This document shows, in pieces, positions 1-5,101 of a stretch of DNA of 5,101 nt. The notes beneath the pieces were generated by a model. It ran no database searches. It had not been told where the DNA came from and worked only from the letters and a program-made list of their open reading frames with translations. The position numbers and the translations under genes were made by a program. The stretch's first letter is position 1, and each line of letters starts with the position of its first letter. This stretch comes from UBA10427 sp003500135. Its GTDB lineage: Bacteria > Bacteroidota > Bacteroidia > Cytophagales > Cyclobacteriaceae. The stretch lies in contig CAWZYQ010000206.1 in the NCBI GenBank assembly GCA_963966275.1, positions 1 to 5,101 on the forward strand, in the 5' to 3' direction.

Positions 1-1061
1 ATTAAGCATATCATTTTCAATAGGCCAGGTGAGTAGTGATTGAGCCAGGGGTCGGAAAATCCAGGAGTTTCCCCCTTCTGTCATTTTTACCAACATGGGC
101 AGCACCTCCATGCCATCTTTGTTGTAGATCATGGCAAATATGGCCGAAACAAACACGCACATCTATGAAAATAGGCTGCCCGCTGACATCTTCGATCTTG
201 ATGGGCTCCTTGCTTAAGGTAGGCACTACCTCCAGAAATCTGTTTTCGAGGACCGGGTAGCTTTGCTGGCAGTCAGGATCCTCTTCGCATGCATCAATCA
301 CCATTTTGATAGAGCGTGCCATGTTTTCGAACGCTGCAACCTTATGGTTACCCCCCTTGGGCACCAGGCCACTTAAAATGCCTGCCCTAACAGAGCCGGG
401 AAAATGAGGGATCAGCGCCTATCCATATTAACTTCCATAAAAATGCCCTCTGACGATCCATTGCCGGTATCCCATTTCTTTTCTCAGCAATTCAATGTCA
501 TGTGCCACAGCTACCGAACTGTAAGCCCTGGGATCGATGTTGGCTGCTACCAAAGAGTCGCAACATTCTTCCACAGCCTTAACCAGAAGAGCTTCGATTT
601 CTGCTTCGGTTCTTCCAAAGATGCCAGGATAAGCGACCTCCGTATCGTTTAAGTTTTCACATAATGTCGGTTTTGAATTTCCGCAACCCCGGGGATCCAG
701 AAATAAGATGTCTTTGTGTTCCAGTATTTTTTGTTTTGCGAAGTAGCCAAAAAAATTATCCATGTTGTTGGTAAAGCTTCCTCCGGCCACACCGGGTCAA
801 TACAGCATCGCCTCATCACTATCGTTTGGGCTATTTAAGATATTAAACGCCATTTGTATTTCCCTAGATTCCGGATGTTGGTAGTTTTCCGGTATGGAGA
901 GATAGCCAAATTTGACCTTCTCCTGGTCTTCCTTTTTTAGTTTATGCGGGTACTCCGTCCACTTGATCTGTGATTTTGAAGAGAGGGAGATAAGCAAAAG
1001 CCCCGTAAAAAAGGGGCGAAAAGGATAGAATGAATATGAAATGATCGTACTTAAGTTTCAT
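1..1061 (-). pseudogene. Secreted alpha/beta hydrolase (proline iminopeptidase/TAP-like), multiply disrupted, 3' end outside window
   Basis: Family members are exported serine hydrolases that remove N-terminal residues from peptides. Reading down the minus strand, one frame carries nearly the whole N-terminal half: a mature start near SKSQIKWTEYP, FGYLSIPENY, then a degraded oxyanion region (LY-stop-PGVAGGSF, where the family has a GGPGGS-like loop), DILFLDPRGCGNS, and the nucleophile elbow as GHFYGS where GxSYG is expected. In-frame stops lie at 797-799 (TGA), 428-430 (TAA) and 419-421 (TAG). The frame still aligns across them without a length change, continuing HFPGSVRAGILSGLVP and then a cap region with ACEEDPDC. 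Near position 160 the frame shifts by one base: the next frame reads VSAIFAMIYNKDGMEVLP and stays open to position 1. A start at ATG 1059-1061 would give a signal peptide (MKLKYDHFIFILSF) if one further frameshift is assumed near 1005-1017; otherwise only a TTG at 997 is available. The open fragments are 997-797, 790-428 and 364-17. The catalytic Asp and His would lie beyond the left edge. Pseudogene status is firm; substrate class is inferred. Confidence 0.85.
1000..1017 (-). terminator. Terminator-like GC hairpin followed by TTTT on the minus strand
   Basis: GCCCC and GGGGC form a perfect 5-bp stem around an 8-nt A/T-rich loop. Read on the minus strand the stem is followed by TTTTGCTT, as in a weak intrinsic terminator. 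On the plus strand no T-run follows. It lies inside the presumed signal-peptide region of the decayed hydrolase, so it may be a chance product of C- and T-rich signal-peptide codons, or a terminator left by rearrangement. Confidence 0.3.
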
Positions 1062-1272
1062 ATTTCGAGGGTTTTTCCATCATGTACACCTACTACAATA
1101 ATCATAAAGCCCAATTCAGGCAAGCAAATCAGGCCAACTTAATTTTCGCATAAATTACCGGGCATACTGAATAGGAATACGCCAACCCCGATCAGACGTC
1201 TTTCGGAAGGGACACAGAGAGTGAGCGTATGGTCTCTATCAAATGGCATAAATTTGAAACTAGTTGTATTAA
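1062..1272. other. Non-coding gap, nothing recognisable
   Basis: I see no intact gene, RNA gene or mobile-element end here. Short open stretches exist on both strands, but all are under about 55 codons and without recognisable motifs. A TAAATTTG box at 1249-1256 matches the Bacteroidota -7 consensus (TAnnTTTG), but no convincing -33 TTG element lies 19-21 nt upstream, so I do not call a promoter. Confidence 0.4.
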
Positions 1273-1416
1273 AACCACAAGTTACACTTTGCTAAATGCG
1301 CCATTACAGGTATTGCAGTTCCCTTTAAAAACTCGAAGGCGTTTGAAATACATGGCGATAGAAAAAAGCTGGAAGGATTTAAAGAGTTTATAATTGACGG
1401 AGTTTTGGATGAATAA
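1273..1416 (+). pseudogene. 3' tail of an unidentified gene (remnant)
   Basis: From 1273 to the TAA at 1414-1416 there are 47 sense codons with no convincing start and stops just upstream in the same frame. From codon 11 the translation begins ITGIAVPFKNSKAFEIHG and ends with KEFIIDGVLDE. The amino-acid mix (charged, aromatic and Gly residues, few rare ones) looks like a genuine C-terminus rather than random AT-rich sequence. I do not recognise the family. An overlapping frame is also open (ATG 1230 region, about 54 codons, MVSIKWHKFETS...) but is richer in basic residues and less protein-like. The most likely explanation is the truncated end of a lost gene; a chance open frame cannot be excluded. 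Confidence 0.4.
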
Positions 1417-1560
1417 ATTGAGCATGTTATTTGGCCCCAAAATTGACTTGTACATCTATTTTTACGAAATAGAATGCTAAAATGCTGCTTTATACTTTTC
1501 TTTGGCTGTTTTTTACCCTTAAATTGCCACTGGGTTTTTAAACTGCCGGTTGCTTCAGAT

Positions 1561-2331
1561 ATGAAAGAGAAAGTAATTAAGTCCAGTCAGGAGTTAAGTA
1601 AAATACTGTTGGAGGTGGGGGCTATGCTTATGGCTGCCGGCGCCAACACATCACGAATTCGAACGACGATTACCCGCATTGCCAATGTTTATGGTTTCAA
1701 TGCCGAGCTTCTCATTACGCATCGCGCATTGATGTTATCGGTTTATGATGACAAGCTCGACTATTTTCAAAGCAGCTTAAAACGTACCTTTCCACATGGC
1801 GCCAATTTCAAGGTGGTCAGTGGGATCAGCCGCATGAGCTGGAAAATAGTGGAAGAGCAATGGAATTACGAACAGATATGGAATGAGATCAATCGCCTGA
1901 AGTCATTATCGCACTATCCAAGGATTGTAATACTGTTGATGGTAGGCCTGTCCGGAGCTTCCTTTTGCCGTTTGTTCGGTGGTGGGGCGCCCGATATGCT
2001 GGCGACATTTGTTGCTACTTTCATCGGGCTTATCGTGCGGCAGGAAGCCATAAAAATGAATTTCAATGCGTATCTGTGCGTTTTCTTTGCCTCTTTTACC
2101 TCGGTGCTCATAGCGGGGGGCTATGTACATTTTACACCCGGGGCACAAGCCGAGTATGCAATCGCTACCTCTGTTCTATACCTCATTCCGGGGGTGCCGC
2201 TGATCAATTCGCTATCTGATTTGCTGGATGGTAATATAATGAATGGCATTATGCGCGGAATGAATGGCCTGATCATCGCTTTTGCCATAGCCCTGGGTAT
2301 GTTATGTTCCATTTTAATTTATTATATCTAA
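1561..2331 (+). CDS. ThrE/YjjP-like exporter subunit (threonine/serine exporter family, N-terminal half)
   Basis: This is the large subunit of a split inner-membrane exporter. Relatives export threonine/serine (ThrE of Corynebacterium, a single fused protein) or succinate (YjjP with YjjB in E. coli). From the ATG at 1561 the protein has 256 residues, a typical YjjP length. Residues about 1-118 form the soluble N-terminal domain, with the family signature AAGANTSRIRTTI (25-37) and KVVSGISRMSW (84-94). About five membrane segments follow (roughly 121-139, 143-160, 170-188, 199-217 and 232-255), with FGGGAPDMLATFVATFIG (139-156) and the LIPGVPLINSLSDLLDGN motif (208-225). The frame is open up to an ATG at 1474, which would add 29 hydrophobic, Cys-rich residues unlike the family start, so I prefer 1561. 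The partner gene follows after 2 nt. Family assignment is strong; the substrate is not determined by sequence. Confidence 0.9.
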   Translation: MKEKVIKSSQELSKILLEVGAMLMAAGANTSRIRTTITRIANVYGFNAELLITHRALMLSVYDDKLDYFQSSLKRTFPHGANFKVVSGISRMSWKIVEEQWNYEQIWNEINRLKSLSHYPRIVILLMVGLSGASFCRLFGGGAPDMLATFVATFIGLIVRQEAIKMNFNAYLCVFFASFTSVLIAGGYVHFTPGAQAEYAIATSVLYLIPGVPLINSLSDLLDGNIMNGIMRGMNGLIIAFAIALGMLCSILIYYI

Positions 2332-2333
2332 CT

Positions 2334-2840
2334 ATGGAGTGGACCGTTTTGCTGGAAAGTTGGATCTGGCTGGGCTGTGCTGCTGCGGGGTTCGCCATCC
2401 TGTTTAATGTACCTGTACGAACCATCGCCGTCATTTTTTTACTTGGGTCGCTCGGTGGGAGCCTGAAATTGCTCGCCTTGAAGTTGGGTGTTGGCGCGAT
2501 ACTCAGTTCTTTTGCCGGTGCAGTGCTGGTGGGTTTTTTAAGTATTTATGCCGGACACTTACGTCATGCCCCGCCTTTTATTTTTGCTATCCCTGCGGTT
2601 ATTCCAATGGTGCCCGGCGCCTTCGCTTACCGGATGATGCTTGGCCTGATCCGTTTGACCAGAGATGTCGATGAAGCTACTTTTTTGCACTTGCTCGAAG
2701 AAACAGTCACCAATGGATTAAAAACGTTTTTCGTGCTTATGGTCCTTGCCTTAGGCGTGGCGGCGCCTATGCTCTTGACACGTCGGGAATCGGCCAAGCA
2801 TATTAAGATTCAAACAATTGTAAGGGGTAAAAGGCGGTAA
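2334..2840 (+). CDS. ThrE/YjjB-like exporter subunit (threonine/serine exporter family, C-terminal half)
   Basis: This is the small partner of the upstream subunit: 168 residues, close to the usual YjjB length of about 160, almost all hydrophobic. About four to five membrane segments are visible (roughly 10-24, 28-45, 52-74, 80-105 and 129-147). The YjjB/ThrE C-terminal signature AIPAVIPMVPGAFAYR is at 85-100. The C-terminus is short and basic (RGKRR) and probably cytoplasmic. The start is chosen at ATG 2334 (MEWTVLLESW), 2 nt after the upstream stop, which suggests translational coupling; an in-frame ATG at 2304 would overlap the upstream gene and add ten residues. In this family both subunits are needed for transport, so the pair probably forms one complex. 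Substrate could be an amino acid or a dicarboxylate. Confidence 0.88.
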   Translation: MEWTVLLESWIWLGCAAAGFAILFNVPVRTIAVIFLLGSLGGSLKLLALKLGVGAILSSFAGAVLVGFLSIYAGHLRHAPPFIFAIPAVIPMVPGAFAYRMMLGLIRLTRDVDEATFLHLLEETVTNGLKTFFVLMVLALGVAAPMLLTRRESAKHIKIQTIVRGKRR

Positions 2841-2874
2841 GTAGGTAATGAGGCATTTTGGCCTGATAAAATAT

Positions 2875-2893
2875 TGAAGATCATAAATCTTCA
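2875..2893 (+). terminator. Short hairpin after the exporter operon, weak terminator candidate
   Basis: TGAAGAT and ATCTTCA form a perfect 7-bp stem around a 5-nt loop, 35 nt after the stop of the second exporter gene. No T-run follows, so it is a weak candidate for an intrinsic terminator and may simply be a 3' stabilising hairpin. Confidence 0.25.
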
Positions 2894-2970
2894 CATTGAC
2901 TAAATTTCTGCTCCTCCAGCATCACCCATCAATATTCTCCGGATAGGTGGTGGTATATTTGAACTATTAA

Positions 2971-3152
2971 TCAGAGGCCAACAGTCCCAAAATCCCGCTC
3001 AAGCTTTAGAAAATTAATAAGTTGGTCTTCGCCTTTATTCCATTTTGCTGCTCTTCACGAAGTTCTTTTAAAAAAACCAGGTTAAATGGATTTTTTCGTA
3101 AATTAAGCAGTACAATTTTCAGTAATTTAACCTGGATTGGATTGAATACCTG
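2971..3152 (-). pseudogene. Frameshifted 3' tail of an unidentified gene (remnant)
   Basis: Two overlapping minus-strand frames read like one protein broken by a frameshift. The upstream frame (3152 to 3006, 48 codons) contains KIVLLNLRKNPFNLVF and LKELREEQQNG. The second frame (3054 to 2971, ending in TGA at 2971-2973) contains KWNKGEDQLINFLKLERD and ends FGTVGL. Joining them near 3037-3050 gives a charged, amphipathic, protein-like tail. No start codon is present and a TAA closes the upstream frame at 3153-3155. I do not recognise the family. It occupies the otherwise empty gap between the exporter operon and the next gene and runs opposite to both. It could also be chance. Confidence 0.4.
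3077..3135. repeat. 11-bp perfect inverted repeat (CCAGGTTAAAT / ATTTAACCTGG)
   Basis: The arms are at 3077-3087 and 3125-3135, with a 37-nt spacer that holds a smaller inverted repeat (AAATT at 3100-3104, AATTT at 3114-3118). A third copy of the core 9-mer CAGGTTAAA lies at 3229-3237, 26 nt before the next gene. The spacing is long for a single-dimer operator; paired operators, an element end or chance are all possible. The arms overlap the coding-like remnant on the minus strand. Confidence 0.5.
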
Positions 3153-3262
3153 TTAACACATATGGCAACATTTAACGGTGATTGTTAGAATTGTATCGGG
3201 TTTTAAAATAGAATGCTGATGCATGTTTCAGGTTAAAAGCCAAATCCAAAAGAAGTTTTCAA

Positions 3263-3928
3263 ATGGAACAAGCAAAACAATCGAGATTTATATGGTATAC
3301 AGGCATTGTCATGTTTGTGTTTGTTATCCTGATATTTGCCATCGTCGCCATTGTACAGCCCTTTCGTTTGGAACGTTATTTTAAACCGATAGTAGTCATT
3401 CATATTGCGCTTGCTATGAGTTGGTTACTGTTTTTTGTCTATCAGTCAAGGCTTGTGGTTAGGGGTAAAATCGGAAGGCACCAAAAGAACCTGTATGTAG
3501 GGATATTAACGGTCCCAATTATTGTAATCAATGCTCTATACATCACGTATGATTGGGGAGAGGCCCAAAGATTAGTCGGTGAGTCCCGGGATGTTTTGGT
3601 ATTTGCTATTCTATTCTTTGTTAGTATTAGGGCAGCGATAAAAGGGAATTTCGCAACACATAAAAGACAAATGTTGATCGCTTGTTTAAATTTGATTAAC
3701 CCTGCTTTTATCCGTATCTCCTATATCCTGGATTTATCCACGCTGATTTTGGTTTTACTATCATTGCTCTCCTGTGTGATCATTCCCATTGCTTATGACC
3801 TGGTTACAATTGGAAAAATCCATAGGGCTACCCTGGGTGGCTTGAGTTTTACAATTATAACCTATGCCCTGATGATTGCCATAGTATTTTCACCGTTGAT
3901 GGAGCATATAGAATCCATATTATATTAG
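3263..3928 (+). CDS. Polytopic membrane protein of unknown function
   Basis: The protein has 221 residues and about seven hydrophobic segments (roughly 11-32, 41-62, 77-95, 109-126, 137-155, 158-180 and 193-211), so it is an integral inner-membrane protein with no cleavable signal peptide. Polar residues sit in or next to the membrane in an arrangement I associate with uncharacterised bacterial membrane proteins that share a pattern of His, Trp, Gln, Gly-Arg-His: H47, W54, Q61 and GRH at 71-73, then HKRQM at 133-137 and R151. Paired histidines at membrane edges could bind haem or a metal, but that is only a suggestion. The ATG at 3263 follows an A-rich leader (AAAAGAAG), usual for Bacteroidota. 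It stands alone: 422 nt after the exporter operon and 53 nt before the hexosaminidase. The reading frame appears complete. Confidence 0.75.
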   Translation: MEQAKQSRFIWYTGIVMFVFVILIFAIVAIVQPFRLERYFKPIVVIHIALAMSWLLFFVYQSRLVVRGKIGRHQKNLYVGILTVPIIVINALYITYDWGEAQRLVGESRDVLVFAILFFVSIRAAIKGNFATHKRQMLIACLNLINPAFIRISYILDLSTLILVLLSLLSCVIIPIAYDLVTIGKIHRATLGGLSFTIITYALMIAIVFSPLMEHIESILY

Positions 3929-3981
3929 CTTGACAATCAGAGATGAAAATCAATCATTTAACAGTTTAAATCCATCAAATT

Positions 3982-5067
3982 TTGAGACTAATTCGTGAAC
4001 TCCGAAGTTGCCACCAGATCATAATTCATCTGTTGTCTTTTTTATTTTTGATGTCTTTTATTTCCTATTCGCAAAAAAGGGAAATCAACTTTCCAGCAAC
4101 TGACCTTTCAGAAGCCGCTTTAATCCCAAAGCCTTTGGAAGTTACCCCCACAAATAGTGGGTTCCCATTGGATAAGCATACCATCATCCGTGTGGGGGAT
4201 ACTACAGAAGGGTTTAAAGAGGTTGCTGATTTTTTGGCGAAAAAAATACAGTCCAAAACCGGGTTAAACATTCCCATTTCTCAAGAAAACAAGGCCTCAT
4301 CTGTTATCAATATACGTCGTGAAAGGCTTAAGTCTGAAAATAAGGAAGCCTACGAAATCCGGATCACGCAGGATACTATTGACTTAATAGCCCATACACC
4401 AAAAGGGGCATTTTGGGGTGTGCAAACACTTCGTCAGCTTATCCCATATAGTGCCAACGACACCCTTGCCCATCATAAAATATGGGTGGCGCCCACGGGA
4501 ACGATCAAAGATGCTCCGCAATTTTCCTACCGAGCTACCATGTTGGATGTATCGCGCCATTTTTTTGAGGCCGATTATATTAAAGAGTACATTAGTTTGC
4601 TGGCCTATTACAAAATCAATGTATTGCACCTGCATCTTACAGACGATCAGGGATGGCGTATTGAAATAAAATCATGGCCTAAATTGACTGAAGTGGGAGG
4701 TAGCACAGAGGTCGGTGGAGGACCGGGCGGTTTTTACACCCAGAAGCAATACAAAGAAATTGTTGCGCATGCCAAATCACATCATATTACTATTGTGCCG
4801 GAGGTGGATATGCCCGGACATACCAATGCTGCGATTGTTTCCTATCCTTTCCTGAATGGCACAGACCAAACCCCGGAATTATACACCGGCAAAGAGGTGG
4901 GTTTCAGCACTTTCGATACCCGGAAAGATACAGTATATGCTTTTATTGATGATGTCGTCCGTGAGATTACCATGCTTTCACCTGGCCCTTATTTTCACGT
5001 AGGGGGCGACGAGAGCCACGTTACAAAAAAAGAGGATTATATCTATTTTACTCAAGTTTCGCAGTAG
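3982..5067 (+). CDS. GH20 beta-N-acetylhexosaminidase, truncated in the catalytic barrel (probable pseudogene)
   Basis: GH20 enzymes remove terminal GlcNAc or GalNAc from glycans and chitin oligomers by substrate-assisted catalysis. The 361-residue product has a signal peptide (hydrophobic core about 13-29, cleavage near SYSQ), a GH20b domain (about 45-175, with LIPKPLEVTP and the GAFWGVQTLRQLI motif), and the start of the TIM barrel: YRATMLDVSRHFF (183-195, substrate-binding R184), HLHLTDDQGWRIEI (216-229), PEVDMPGH (273-280) and the catalytic pair D343-E344 in HVGGDES. It then ends at TAG 5065-5067, only 17 residues after the catalytic Glu. Family members usually continue about 150 residues or more, including conserved Trp, Tyr and Asp/Glu residues of the pocket. 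Dropping 8 nt (5065-5072) would give VVENEYSKK, which resembles the expected continuation, so an indel is likely. The only in-frame start is TTG 3982; an ATG at 3943 in the same frame is cut off by TAA at 3967-3969. Family certain, activity doubtful. Confidence 0.85.
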   Translation: MRLIRELRSCHQIIIHLLSFLFLMSFISYSQKREINFPATDLSEAALIPKPLEVTPTNSGFPLDKHTIIRVGDTTEGFKEVADFLAKKIQSKTGLNIPISQENKASSVINIRRERLKSENKEAYEIRITQDTIDLIAHTPKGAFWGVQTLRQLIPYSANDTLAHHKIWVAPTGTIKDAPQFSYRATMLDVSRHFFEADYIKEYISLLAYYKINVLHLHLTDDQGWRIEIKSWPKLTEVGGSTEVGGGPGGFYTQKQYKEIVAHAKSHHITIVPEVDMPGHTNAAIVSYPFLNGTDQTPELYTGKEVGFSTFDTRKDTVYAFIDDVVREITMLSPGPYFHVGGDESHVTKKEDYIYFTQVSQ

Positions 5068-5101
5068 AATAAGTAGTTGAGAATGAGTATAGTAAGAAAA
5101 T

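Noticed and set aside
404..652. 82-codon open frame on the plus strand opposite the decayed hydrolase
   Set aside because: It is antisense to a frame with clear hydrolase motifs and has no recognisable motif itself.
1068..1140. Minus-strand stretch reading LPELGFMIIVVGVHDGKTLEI in the hydrolase frame
   Set aside because: It faintly recalls prolyl-oligopeptidase sequences, but only about 25 codons are open and stops lie on both sides; too short to call.
1456..1472. 6-bp hairpin CTATTT/AAATAG before the exporter gene
   Set aside because: The stem is pure A/T apart from one pair and not followed by a T-run; no functional evidence.
2951..2961. TATATTTG as a Bacteroidota -7 promoter box
   Set aside because: No TTG element lies 19-21 nt upstream and no gene starts just downstream on that strand.
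2910..2975. Minus-strand peptide ending IPPPIRRILMGDAGGAEI, reminiscent of a small modified-peptide core
   Set aside because: There is no start codon, no leader and no maturation enzymes nearby, and the frame is only about 32 codons.
1467..3217. 12-mer AAATAGAATGCT at 1467-1478 and 3206-3217, each upstream of a gene
   Set aside because: About one such coincidence is expected in an AT-rich window of this size, and the distances to the starts differ (83 and 46 nt).
4681..4728. Tandem TEVGGS/TEVGGG repeat in the hexosaminidase
   Set aside because: This short duplicated loop is common in Bacteroidota GH20 enzymes and not a new duplication.
1..5101. Search for a CRISPR array, IS ends, tRNA or rRNA genes, or an attachment site
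   Set aside because: No regularly spaced repeats, transposase motifs, cloverleaf or rRNA-like sequence were seen on either strand.

Overview
The window looks like chromosomal DNA from a member of the Bacteroidota (Flavobacteriia/Cytophagia type). This rests on the style of the secreted GH20 hexosaminidase, the split ThrE/YjjPB-type exporter, moderate AT-richness, A-rich rather than Shine-Dalgarno leaders, and the absence of rRNA, tRNA, phage or CRISPR sequence. No taxon-specific marker is present, so the assignment is an inference.

Layout. (1) Positions 1-1061, minus strand: a decayed secreted alpha/beta hydrolase of the proline-iminopeptidase/TAP type. It is broken by three in-frame stops, at least one clear frameshift and replacement of the nucleophile serine by phenylalanine. 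It runs off the left edge. (2) 1062-1560: about 500 bases with no intact gene, holding a coding-like 3' gene tail (1273-1416, plus). (3) 1561-2331 and 2334-2840, plus: an apparently intact two-gene operon for a YjjP/YjjB (ThrE family) small-metabolite exporter, separated by 2 nt. (4) 2841-3262: a gene-poor stretch with a coding-like, frameshifted tail on the minus strand (2971-3152), an 11-bp inverted repeat and three copies of a 9-mer. (5) 3263-3928, plus: an intact polytopic membrane protein of unknown function with conserved-looking His, Trp and Gln positions. (6) 3982-5067, plus: a GH20 beta-N-acetylhexosaminidase that has its signal peptide, GH20b domain and catalytic Asp-Glu pair, but stops in the middle of the catalytic barrel and has an irregular start; it is probably a second pseudogene.

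How the genes work together. Only the exporter pair forms a clear functional unit. The hydrolase and the hexosaminidase would both be exported degradative enzymes (peptides; amino-sugar glycans), but both appear inactivated. The strongest overall message is gene decay around a few intact membrane-protein genes. I found no convincing sign of a new defence, mobile or biosynthetic system.
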